Source of the DNA: Sophora flavescens
Lineage: Eukaryota; Streptophyta; Magnoliopsida; Fabales; Fabaceae
Reading direction: 5' to 3'
DNA length: 64,000 nucleotides
Assembly (NCBI GenBank): GCA_030762895.1
Contig: CM061063.1
Location: forward strand, 211,249,667 to 211,313,666
Positions 24,302 to 35,684 of the stretch are shown here, in pieces. The position numbers and the translations under genes were made by a program. The notes below the pieces were generated by a model. That model saw only the letters and a list, made by a program, of their open reading frames with translations. It was not told where the DNA came from and made no database searches. Numbering within the stretch: position 1 is the stretch's first letter; the number at the start of each line of letters is the position of its first letter.

Positions 24302-27300
24302 TCATAAAAGATGTGGATAATGCTGCTGCATGTCTGCCTCACGCTCCCAGGTAGAATCTCCGGTAACACTATCCCAGATGACCTTAACCAGGGGAGTCTG
24401 TTTACCACGGAGTTCTTTAATCCTTGTATCGGCAATCTTAGATGGTAGAGCCTCATATTCTAGATTCTCTCGGAGTTGTATGGATTCAGGCTCAATCACA
24501 TGAGAAGGATTTAGGTAATATTTTATTAACTGGGAAACATGGAATAATTCATGAAGGTTTAGGCGGTAAGGCTATATGGTAAGCTACTGGACCAATTCGT
24601 CGAAGAATCGAAATGGTCCAATGAATCGGGAGTGAGCTTTCTAGACTTTATAGCCCTGCCAATTCCGGTCTTTAGAGTAACTCTCAAAAACACGTGATCA
24701 CCTTCTTGGAATTCTAAGGGTCTCCTCCTCTTATTATTGTAGCTCCTTTGCCTATCCTAGGCTTCCTTCATTTTCTCTCTTATCTTTCTGACTTGCTCCG
24801 TTGTTTGTTGTACCATATCAGGACTCAACACTTGACTCTCGCCAGTCTCATACCAACACAACGGAGTCCTACACTTTCTCCCATACAAAGCCTCATACGG
24901 TGCCATCCCGATAATGCCGTGGAAACTGTTATGGCATGTGAATTCAATTAAAGGTAGGAATTCATCCCAACTACCAGCATGTTCCAACACACAAGCTCTT
25001 AGAAGATCCTTCAATGATTGAATTGTTCTCTTTGACTGACCATCTGTCTGAGGATGATAAGCAGAACTCATCCTCAACTTTGTTCCCAAAGCACTTTGTA
25101 ACTATCTCGAAAATCTAGATGTAAATCTAGGATCTCGGTCGGAGACAACACTCAACGGCACTCTGTGCAACCTTACAACTTCCTTGATGTAGATCTGGGC
25201 CAACCTCTCAAGACTGTAACTCTCACCAATAGGTAAGAAGTGAGCACACTTCGTCAACCTATCAATGATAACCCAAATCGCATCAAACCTCTTCGGATTT
25301 CGTGGTAATCCAACCACAAGGTCCATCGCTATACTATCCCATTTCCATTATGAGATATCCAAAGATTGCAACAACCCTGTGGGCTTTTGATGCTCTATCT
25401 TAGCTTTCTGGCACACCAAACATGATAGAACATACTCCGCCACTTCTTTCTTCATCTTGGGCCACCAAACCATTTTCTGCAAGTCTTGATACATCTTGGT
25501 GGCTCCTGGGTGAAAACTCAGCTTACTTTTATGTGTCTCCTCTAAGATCATCTTCATAATCTCTAAGTCCTGGGGCACACATATCCGATCTCTAAACCTT
25601 AACACACCATCGAATCCTCTCCTAAACTCTGAAACTTTTACCCTCATATATGCCTCGACTCACCTCTAGCAAATATTCATCTTGAACCTGTTTAGCCTTA
25701 AGATCTCTCAGAAACTCACTGCTGATGGTGATCATACCTAAACATATTCTATCCTCAAACAAATCTATACCTAGGTTCATATCTCTAAACTTTTCAAGCA
25801 ACTCCATCTCTTTCACCATCATTGCGGACACATGCAAAGATTTCCGACTCAGTGCATCCGCCACCACATTACCCTTCCCTGGATGGTATTGAAGATCAAA
25901 CTCATAATCCTTAATGAATTCCATCCATCTACGATACCTCATGTTTAGATCCTTTTGATCAAACAAATACTTCAGACTCTTATAATCACTGAATACATTA
26001 AACTTAGCTCCGTAAAGATAGTGTTGCCATATCTTCAATGCAAACACTATCGCTGCCAATTATAGATCATGGATTGGATAATTTCTTTCATGAACCCTCA
26101 ACCGTCGGGAAGCATAAGCCACAACTCTTCCCTCTTGCATCAAAACACAACCCAATCCTTGATATGGCACGTCACAGTACACGTCAAATTGCCCTACTGG
26201 ATCTGGTAATGTCAGCATTGGAGATGTAGTCAACTTCTTCTTTAGCTTTTGAAAGCTCTCCTCACACTTTTCTGTCCACACAAACGCCGTAACTTTCCTC
26301 TTTAATTGCGTCATAGGCAACGTAATCTTCGAGAAACCCTCGATGAACCTTCTGTAATACCCAGCTAATCCTAGAAAACTCCTCACCTCACTCACTGACT
26401 TAGGTCTCTCCCACTTAATCACTGCCTCTACCTTAACTGGATCAGCATCTATCCCTTCCTTGTTGATTATACGGCCTAGAAACTGCACTTCCCCTAACCA
26501 AAATTCACACTTGGATAGCTTAGCATACAACTACCTACAATCCGTGCACAGCCTAGAACTTCCATCCTTCTTCCTTACAAATAGAACCGGTGCTCCCCAA
26601 GGTGAAATACTCGATCTAATGAATTCCTTCTTCATCATATCATCCAGTGGTTTCTTTAACTCTCGCGAACTCCACCGGTGACATTCGATAAGGAGCTAAT
26701 GATATAGGTCCGTCCACGGTATGATATCTATATCAAACTCCACCTCCCTCTCTGGTGGCAAACCTGGAACATCGGGAGGGAAAACCTCAGAAAACTCTCT
26801 CACGATAGGCAAAGAATCTATACTCGGAGTCTCCTTAGCTTCAAAGAGGAAACCATCACATACTGTTGAGAACCATCACTCTTCATAGCTGCTCCTTCAT
26901 TGGCAGATACTATGCTATAAGTCTCAAGAAAAGATAAGGTCTTTCGGGCACAGTCTAACACTACATGGTTAGCCGAAAGCCAATCCATGCCAAGGATAAC
27001 ATCTATCTGTTGCATAGGAAAACAGATGAGATCTACAAGAAATGTCCTATTTTCAACAACTATAGGACACTGTAAGCAAACAGACATAGTGATCAAAGGA
27101 TCACTGGTAGAGGTAGATACTGTCAAAATATATGGTAGCTGGGAAATAGGAAAATGTAAATAATCCACACACTCATGTGAAAAAAAAGAATGTGTAGCGC
27201 CCGAGCCAAACAACACAAGCGAGAGTCTTGCAGATAGTAAACACATACCTTGAATAAGATCTACAGATTGAGAGGACTCAGATCCTCTCACCGTAAACAC

Positions 27301-27307
27301 TCTCCCC
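24302..27307 (-). pseudogene. pol of element B (PR, RT part, RH, IN, chromodomain)
   Basis: Protease (27290-26820) reads LFGSGATHSF where the family has the catalytic Asp as D-S-G; Gly replaces Asp. RT starts with EVFPPDVPGLPPEREVEF and resumes at SSISPWGAPVLFVRKKDGS, but after RLCTDCR jumps to YAKLSKCEFWLG near 26530, so the palm with YxDD is gone. RNase H is recognisable from FDVYCDVPYQGLGCVLMQ to NVVADALSRK. Integrase has the zinc-binding region FHPGATKMYQDLQK...CLVCQKAK, then MDLVVGLPR and VVSDRDPRFTSRF. In YHPQTDGQSKRTI Lys replaces the third catalytic Glu. A chromodomain (LPSKIADTRIKELRGKQTPL...WERE) ends at 24302. Several stops interrupt the frame. Confidence 0.9.
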
Positions 27308-28926
27308 GTGGCTACGGTCTCAAGAGGGGGGGAGGAGGTGAATTGAGATATTGAAAACTTTTTCAACAATTTAAAGCAAAACAGTGTTTCTTTAAAGAAA
27401 ATTGGTTTTCACTCAATTTTAATTCCCAAGAATCAGGTTATGGAACAAGTAATGATGACAAGAAGAATTATAAGTAGTAACAACAGATTTTAACACAGAT
27501 TGCAGATTAAAGATTCAAGTTAACAAGTATATGGAGTTTAGAGATGAGAAGAACACGCAAACCGATTTATCCTGGTTCGGCTACCTCCTCTGATAAGCCT
27601 ACATCCAGTCCCACACTCTGGTTTTCTCGACTATAATAAGCAATTACACAATTCTAATTACAGCAACACAAGGATAACCTCCTTGCTTGAAAAATCACCA
27701 GAAAGCACACTAGCTTTTCTATACCCAAGGATACCTTCTATCCTTGTTAAACCTAAGAGATACCCTCTCTTAATCACACTAATTCACGAAAAGAATTGAG
27801 TAGAAGAAAGACTCTAAAAGTCTGATTATACAAATTGAAGTTCTAACTACTATCACACTTTTCTCAGAGATAAAGCACTTTGGATCTTTCGTAGTTTCAC
27901 AATCAGAATGAGTTGTGTTGTTGTTATTGTATGTGTTGTGTTGAAAAGTGTTCCTTTGATCCCTCTTTATATTGAAGACAAATTATAGTTGTTGGGATCA
28001 ATTAAAACAGATTTGGATCTGATTTAATAAAATCTGCTTTCTTGATTCTTGTTCTTGAAATGAGATTCTGTTGATTGTTGTAGAGTTTGCGTCCTTCATG
28101 AAAATAACCGTTTCCATTTGAAAGAATAGCCAAGTCTATTTGAAGAGTAAAATAACCGCTTCCATCTGAAGAGAAAAATAGCCGCGTCCATTTGCCACGT
28201 TAGCAGACGGGAGTACTAGCTCAAGGTAATTGGACGTGCTCCAACTGGTAGACGAGAGTGCTAACACAAGGTAATTGGACGGGCTCCAATTGGTAGATGA
28301 GGGTGCTAACACAAGGTAATTGGACGGGCTCCAATTGGTAGACAAGCTTTATATGTCATTTTAGTGGACAGAGCTTCTCATTAAGATCTTAGCAAGTCCA
28401 AAGCGCGTAACCTTAGTAGACGAGCTCTATATGACACTTTTAGTAGACGAGCTCTTCTTTTTACTTTAGTAGACGCGCGCTTTTGTTACTTTTAGTAGAC
28501 GAGTTCCATGTGCCACATCAGCAGACGAGCGCTTGTTGTTACTTCAGTAGATGAGCTCCAAGTGCCACGTCAGCAGACAAGCTCTTCTATTACTTTCAGT
28601 GGACGCACTCTTCTTGTTAGACGAGCTCTTTTTGTTGAACTTCAGTGGACGTGCTCTTCTTGTTGTACTTCAGTGGACGTGCTCTCTTTGTTTGTTCATT
28701 GGACATCAGCTTTTTTTTTTTACTTTGTTGGACGAGTGCTTATATTATCCCTGTATTGGACGAGCGCTTGAATTACTTGGTTGGATGTCATCTTGTTTTG
28801 CTCTGTTCATGAGTGATCTTGCATGCAACTTAACACATAATGAGTGCGTAGTCAAAATTAAAAATCTTATGCAAAATACACTTTGTTTGTCATACATCAA
28901 AACATGAATGAGGGCTTAGTCTTACA
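27308..28926 (-). repeat. 3' LTR of element C
   Basis: About 1,619 bp, the fuller copy. A minus-strand TATA candidate (TTCAATATAAAGAGGG) lies at about 27963-27977. About 28190-28790 is a degenerate array built on AGTAGACGAGCTC and GTGGACGTGCTC. Confidence 0.88.
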
Positions 28927-29559
28927 AACTCCCCCATTTTGATTATAACAAACCTTACATTACTTAACCTTAGTTATTAAGAAATCAGAGTGCATCTGTT
29001 CAGTAAGTATGGTTCTTGAGTCATTTTCATCCTCCCCTGTGTCATTGATATCTTTCAAAAAAATCAAGTGTTATCATATCATTATCGTGGAAGAGAAAAA
29101 AAATCATCTTGTATTTATTATAAGTTCAAGTATGTCTTTTCAAAGCAGTTCATACTTAGGTATCAGAGAACAAAATTACATATCAGAAACTTTTTTTTAC
29201 AGCAAATGCATGGTTCATCTTTATCCCCTTTGTCATTATCAAAAGGAAACTATGGAGAATATTGAAATCAAACTGAAAAACAGTCTTACTTTCAGTCATA
29301 ATAAATCATTTTAGAACTTATGCAATACATCAAAACATCCAAAATACTAAAATAAAAAAGGAATTACAGACACCTAAGGACACTTAGTCTAAACTGAGAC
29401 TAGATAAAAGCATCTTGCCCATGGCCTTCATAATTTTCAGCAACTTATGCTGCCTTGCTTGCCATATTGATTATATTATCAAAAATAACATCTGATATCA
29501 ATTATTTTGAGGATCAATTATGCCAAGTTCCCTTCTTATAAAGAAGAAACTCTCCTTAT

Positions 29560-32558
29560 TTAGTGGTTGGTGAATATATCAGCTAATTGCTTGGTTGTAT
29601 CTATATGTTCAATCACAATATCACCACTTTGAATATGATCCCTGATAAAATGATGCCTAATTTCAATATGCTTGGTTCTTGAGTGCATAATTGGGTTCTT
29701 TGTTAGATTAATTGCACTACTGTTATCACACTTTATTGGTATATGATCCAGATAAACACCATAGTCAATTAATTGTTGTTTCATTCATAGGATTTGAGCA
29801 CAACAACTCCCAGCTGCAACATATTCTGCTTCAGCTATGGATAAGGCCAAACTAGTTTGCTTTTTACTAAACCAAGACACTAGGGAATTTCCTAATAAAT
29901 GGCATCCACTTGTACGTTCTCTTCCTATCAAACTTGCATCCAGCAAAGTCAGAGTCGGAATATCCTATTAATGTGCAAGTGGATCCCTTGGGATACCACA
30001 ACCCCATTTCTTTTATTCCTAAGAGATACTTCATGATTCTTTTAACTGCAGTAAGATGTGATTCTTTAGGATTAGCTTGATACCTTGCACACATACACAC
30101 ACTAAACATTATATCTGGCCTACTTGTAGTGAGATAAAGTAAGGATCCGATAATACCTCTATACTTGGATACATCTATAGATTTACCATGTTCATCTTTG
30201 TCCAAGTAGCAGGCTGGACTCATTGGTGTTGCCATTTCCTTTGCGCTTTCGATTACAAACTTCTTTAGTAGTTCCTTGCAATACTTTTTTTTGGCTTATG
30301 AAGGTTCCATCTTGGCATTGTTTAATTTGAAGTCCAAGAAAAAAGGTAAGTTCTCCCATCATGGACATTTCAAATTCACTTTGCATTAGTTCACCAAATT
30401 CCTTGCATAAAGACTCATCAACATATATTTGAACAAGTAAGATATTGTGTGCTTTTGTTTTAGTAAATAGTGTTGTATCAACTTTTCCTCTTTTAAAGCC
30501 TTTCTCGAAGAGAAAATTGCTTAATCTCTCATACCAAGCTCTAGGAACTTGCTTGAGTCCATAGAGGGCTTTAGTCAGTTTATAGACATGATTTGGGAAC
30601 TCACTATCAACAAAGCCAGGGGGTTGGCTTACATATACTTCCTCTTGTATTGTTCCATTTAAAAAGGCACTTTTCACATCCATTTGGTACAGTTTAAAGT
30701 TCATTATACATGCATAGGCTAAGAGCATTCTTATGGCTTCTAATCTAGCTACGGGAGCATATGTTTCATCGTAATCAATTCCTTCTTCTTGATTATATCC
30801 CTTAGCTACTAGTCTTGCCTTGTTTCTTACTATTATTCCATTCTCATCCATTTTGTTTCTAAACACCCATTTAGTTTCGATTATTTGGTTACTTTTGGGT
30901 TTTGGAACTAAATCCCAAACTTTGTTCCTTTTAAATTGATTTAACTCCTCTTGCATTGCAATCATCCATTGTTCATCATTAATAGCATAATCAACACATT
31001 TTGGTTCTATTTGAGATACAAACGCCATGGTATTGCAAATATTCCTTAAAGAGTTTCTAGTGGTTACCCCTTTGGTGATCTTACCAATGATATTGTCTAG
31101 GGAATGATTCTTTGAAACTTGCCACTCCTTAGGAAGATTTTCTTGTTGAATTTCTGCTTGATGTTCTATTGCTCTCTTCATCTTCTTTTTCCTTGTTGCT
31201 CTCCTTTCCTTCATCAGATTTTACTTCATCCTCAAGAGTTTCGCATCATCAAAAATGTCCTTTCCCAACCTTTTTGGGGTTAGACTCATCAGATGTTACG
31301 TGAACAGATTCTTCCATTGATAGAGTACGCTTATTAAACACTCTATATGCTTTGCTAGTTAATGAATAACCTAGGAAAATACCCTTATCAGCTTTGGGAT
31401 CAAATTTCCCAAAATTATCCTTGCCATTATTTAGCACAAAACATTTACAGCCAAAGACATGAAAATGTGAAATGTTAGCTTTTCTTTCCTTGTAAAGTTC
31501 ATATGGAGTTTTCTTCAAAATTGGCCTTATTAAAACTTTATTCAAAACATAACATGTAGTACTCACAGCATCAGCCCAAAAATACTTTGGTAAATTAGAG
31601 TCACTTAATATGGTTCTAGCAATTTCTTCAAGTGACCTATTTTCCCTCTCAACTACTCCATTTTGTTGAGGAGTTCTAGATGCAGAAAAATTGTGTTTTA
31701 TACCATGTTCATCACAAAAGTTATCAAACTCCTCATTTTGGAACTCTCCTCCATGGTCACTCCTAATTGAAACAATTTTCACGTCTTTCTCATTTTGAGC
31801 AACCTTAGCCATTTTCTTAAAAGCTTTAAAAACTTCATTCTTTTGTGCTAAGAAAATGGTCCAACTGAATCTAGAGAAGTCATCAACAATTACAAGAGCA
31901 TAGAGATTTCCACCAAAGCTTTTTGTCCTAGAAGGTCCAAAAGGTCCATGTGTAGCAATTGTAAGGGTCAACTAGTTGAAACAATGTTTTTAGCCTCAAA
32001 TGAGGTTTTCACTTGTTTACCCTTTTGGCATGCATCACATAGGCCTTCTTTAACAAACTTGTTATTTGGTAAACCGATTACAAGTTCTTTGGAAATCAAT
32101 TTATTCAAGTGATCCATATGAATGTGAGTTATTCTCCTATGCCAAAGCCAATTTTCATCTTCTTTGGAAATTAAGCAACATGCATCATTAGAAATTAAGT
32201 TGTCTATGTCTAGCATATAGATGTTATTGATTCTATTTCCAATAAATTTTATGTTATTATCATGAATAGATTAGATCATACACAAATTTGAGTTAAAGTT
32301 TACCTTGTAGCCTTTATCACATAATTGGCTTATACTTAGTAGATTGTGTTTGAGTCCTTCCACATAGAGAACATCCTCAATCTTGATTGCTGGACTTTTT
32401 CCTATTGTTCCAACACCAAGAATTCTTCCTTTGTTGTTGTCTCCATAGGTGACATTTCCACCTTCCTTAGGAGTGAAAGATGTAAATTTTGTGAGGTATC
32501 CGGTCATGTGTTTGGAGCAGCCACTGTCCAAAAACCAGCTTGAGGTTTTGGCCTTCAA
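29560..32558 (-). pseudogene. pol of element C (PR-IN-RT-RH)
   Basis: Protease carries SSWFLDSGCSKHMTG near 32540. GAG-pre-integrase has WLWHRRITHIHMDHLNKL and CDACQKGKQ. Integrase (31971-31249) keeps VIVDDFSRFSW, IRSDHGGEFQN and PQQNGVVERENR. RT (31214-30192) has ETKWVFRNKMDENG, MDVKSAFLNGTIQEEVY and YGLKQVPRAWYE, but its centre reads LVQIYVDESLCKEF: the second Asp of YVDD and about eight residues are missing in frame. RNase H lies in two pieces (30235-29867 and 29784-29560) with STSRPDIMFS, IGYSDSDFAG, CDNSSAINLTKNPIMHSRTK and QLADIFT. Several frameshifts and stops separate the pieces. Confidence 0.9.
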
Positions 32559-32697
32559 ACATACCTACGAAACAGATTTTTTTTATACTTTTCCTTTAGG
32601 TACCCAAATCTGGTTGGGTCCTTTGGTGTTAGTAGCAACATAAGTTCCTTTTGGAACCCAAATTTGTTTAATGCCAACATGAATGTTCTTTCTAAGT

Positions 32698-33956
32698 CTA
32701 CAAGTAGCAAATTGTATGACCTTTCTTTTGACAATAATAGCATTTAACAAAAGGACTAGTTGAGGAAATAGGTGGAACAAAGAGCTTCTTAAAAGATTTT
32801 TCATGTACCATTGGCTTATATCCAATTCCAGCTTTGTCATACACACCCTTTTGCTGTCCTAATATGGCGTTCAAGTTATCTCTACCCAAAGTAAACTTAG
32901 ATAGAGTTGTATTCAGTTTTTCAACTTCCTTTTCTAGTGTAGTGCATTTGGTGCAAATTGAACTAGATGCAAGTAATTGTGAATTTTCAGCTAAGCTTTA
33001 TTTGTAAAGATGCATAGTCACTACATTGTTTTGCGATGATCTTCCTAGAAGATATAAGTTGTTTACCAATTTTAACATATTCTTCATGCAATTCATCAAA
33101 AGCATCTTGTAACTCATCATAGGTAGGAGAAGAATCATTTACCTAGGTTTCACTATCACTTTGTTGATTTGCCATGAGACATAGGTTGGCTTCTTCATTT
33201 TCAGATTCACTACTAGTGGAATCCATATCACTTTCTTCCCAAGCTACGTATGCTCTTCTAGGATTTCTTCCTTTCTTCTCTTTATCTTCATGACTTTTCA
33301 ATCTATTGAGTTCCAATTCGTGTTCTTTCAACTTGCCAAATAGAATAGCAATTTGCATGGTGTCAAGATCCAATGCTTCAGCAATTGCAGTAATTTTTGG
33401 CTGCCATTCACGACTCAAACATCTCATTATCTTGTTAATCGTTTTCTTATCTGTGATTGTATGTCCGAGTCCTTCTAGCTGGTTCACAATGTGTGTAAAC
33501 CTCTTTTGCAGTTCATCTATCTCCTCACCATTCTTTATGTGAAAGAGTTCATATTCATGGACTAGTGCATTCATCCTTGCTCTTTTCACATCGTTGGTTC
33601 CTTCATGAGTGAGTAGAAGAGTATCCCACATTTGCTTTGCCGTTTTGCAATTGGAGACCCTGAAAAACTCATCATAATTCAAAGCAGCTATTATAATATT
33701 TTTTGCCTTAGCATTATAACCAATTCTATTTTATATAATCATCATTCAAGTCATCTTTTGGTTTAGTTTGTTTATTTCCCTTAGCATCAAGAATAAATGG
33801 AACATAGGGACCATTTTCAACAGCATCTAATACATCTAAACCCGTAGCCTCAAGAAAGATAAGCATTCTCTCTTTCCAATACATGTATTGGGAGCCATTA
33901 AAGGCAGCGGGTCTAGTGAGTGAAGATCCATCACCCAGGATATCATTTGTAGTCAT
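32698..33956 (-). pseudogene. gag of element C
   Basis: ATG at 33956 starts MTTNDILGDGSSLTRPAAFN, followed by YMYWKERMLIFLEA, a UBN2-type Gag start. A stop and frameshift near 33730 interrupt it. Reading resumes with NYDEFFRVSNCKTAKQMWDT, LVHEYELF and LQKRFTHIVNQLEGLGH and ends in an acidic Ser/Glu-rich tail near 33143. A short ORF at 32889-32698 holds the CCHC knuckle, CYYCQKKGHTICY. At least three breaks are present, so no full Gag can be made. Confidence 0.85.
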
Positions 33957-34006
33957 CTCTTGAAGCTGTTAAGCTTTGTAACAAGAGTTTTAGCCCTGAT
34001 GCCAAT

Positions 34007-35046
34007 TGTTGGTAGTGGCTACGGTCTCAAGAGGGGGTGGGGGGTGAATTGAGATATTGAAAACTTTTTCAACAATTTAAAGCAAAACAATGTTTCTTTA
34101 AAGAAAATTGGTTTTCACTCAATTTTAATTCCCAAGAATCAGGTTATAGAACAAGTAATGATGACAATTTTAGAGTTTGCATCCTTCATGAAAATAACCG
34201 TTTCCATTTGAAAGAATAGCCAAGTCTATTTGAAGAGTAAAATAACCGCTTCCATCTGAAGAGAAAAATAGCCGCATCCATTTGCCACGTCAACAGACGG
34301 GAGTACTAGCTCAAGGTAATTGGACGTGCTCCAACTGGTAGACGAGAGTGCTAACACAAGGTAATTGGATGGGCTCCAATTGGTAGACGAGAGTGCTAAC
34401 ACAAGGTAATTGGACGGGCTCCAATTGGTAGACGAGCTTTATATGTCATTTTAGTGGATGGAGCTTCTCATTAAGATCTTAGCAAGTCCAAAGCACGTAA
34501 CCTTAGTAGACGAGCTCTATATGCCACTTTTATTAGACGAGCTCTTCTTTTTACTTTAGTAGACGTGCTCTTTTGTTACTTATAGTAGACGAGCTCCATG
34601 TGCCACATCAGCGGACGAGCGCTTCTTGTTACTTTGAGTATACGCGTTCTTCTTGTTACTTCAATAAATGAGCTCCAAGTGCCACGTCAGTAGACGAGCT
34701 CTTCTATTACTTTCAATGGAAGCACTCTTCTTGTTAGATGAGCTCTTTTTGTTGAACTTTAGTGGACGTGCTCTTCTTGTTGTACTTCAGTGGACGTGCT
34801 CTCTTTGTTGGTTCATTGGATGTCAGCTTTTTTTTTTTTTTACTTTGTTGGACGAGCGCTTATAGTATCCCTGTATTGGACGAGCGCTTGAATTACTTGG
34901 TTGGATGTCAGCTTGTTTTGCTTTGTTCATTAGTGATCTTGCATGCAACTTAACACGTAATGAGTGCGTAGTCAAAATTAAAAATCTTATGCAAAATACA
35001 CTTTGTTTGTCATATATCAAAACATGAATGAGGGCTTAGTCTTACA
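34007..35046 (-). repeat. 5' LTR of element C, internally deleted
   Basis: About 1,040 bp. It aligns with the 3' LTR except that about 627 bp, corresponding to 27457-28083, are missing at about 34167-34172. The missing part includes the only clear TATA box of the LTR. Repeats with GACGAGCTC are retained. Confidence 0.88.
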
Positions 35047-35485
35047 GTCCCCCGCATCCAAAACAAATTGGGCCTGGCTGCTACTGACCGACTCCATCCA
35101 CTGGTGCTGCTACATGTGTCTGAACACTCTGTGTTGACTTAGTATAGGGTCCTCTCCTCCATCGAGAATCACTATCTCTTCTCCTTTGATGCCTTGCTAT
35201 CGTAGGTCCTCCTCTCCGCTGTTGTCTCTGATTAAGCTGGTCCTGTTGCTCCGTAATTATCTGTAGCATCCACACGTTCTGCTAGGTTTGCTGTAGTATA
35301 GTTGTGGCTAACTCACATATAGTATGGAGAGTCTCAGATAACACCCTTCCACCTACAATTCCTACCTCGGGCTGATGCTCATGCTCAAAGCCCACTCTAG
35401 GGTCTCCCTCTATAGCTTTACCACCACCATGTCTACCACGTCCTCTACCTCTACCTCGAGCCATGATCCTGTCAAAAGGAATCAT
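35047..35485 (-). pseudogene. gag remnant of element B
   Basis: The frame opens at ATG 35485, or ATG 35464 giving MARGRGRGRGRHGGG, the Arg/Gly start common in Tekay Gag. It runs to a stop near 35282 and resumes in another phase with MLQIITEQQDQ and an Arg/Gln-rich stretch to 35081. Almost all of the capsid domain is missing. The last bases before element C, read on the minus strand, suit the start of the zinc-knuckle region. Only about 440 bp survive of a gag usually over 1 kb. Confidence 0.7.
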
Positions 35486-35665
35486 TAACTCACATCAATA
35501 TAACATATAATACTACAAAAAACTGGAATATAAATACTATATGTCACATTAATGATGATTTATCATGTACAAACTCACTACCCAACTTCTAAGCATAGTA
35601 GATATCCGATGTGGATTCAACTAAGTGACCAGTACACACTAATTTGCAGTCCGAATAGAACCGAA

Positions 35666-35684
35666 CTGTTCTGATACCACAAAA
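35666..35684 (-). promoter_or_regulatory. Primer-binding site of element B
   Basis: A few bases inside the 5' LTR the minus strand reads TGGTATCAGAACAGTTCGG. Its first ten bases match the initiator Met-tRNA complement common in plant chromoviruses. Confidence 0.75.

Larger units (their letters stand above)
27308..35046 (-). mobile_element. Ty1/copia element C (SIRE-like) inside element B
   Basis: A 7.7-kb minus-oriented element. The LTRs (27308-28926 and 34007-35046) begin TGTAAGACTAAG on the minus strand. PBS TTGGCATCAGGGC lies at 33994-34006 and PPT AAAATGGGGGAGTT at 28927-28940. It splits element B between gag and protease. Flanking TCCCC is a possible duplication, and the 3' LTR lacks its last bases. 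Motifs such as SLCKEFGELMQSEFEMSMMG and NPIMHSRTKHIEIRHHFIRD resemble SIRE-type copia. The coding region is badly broken. Confidence 0.9.
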
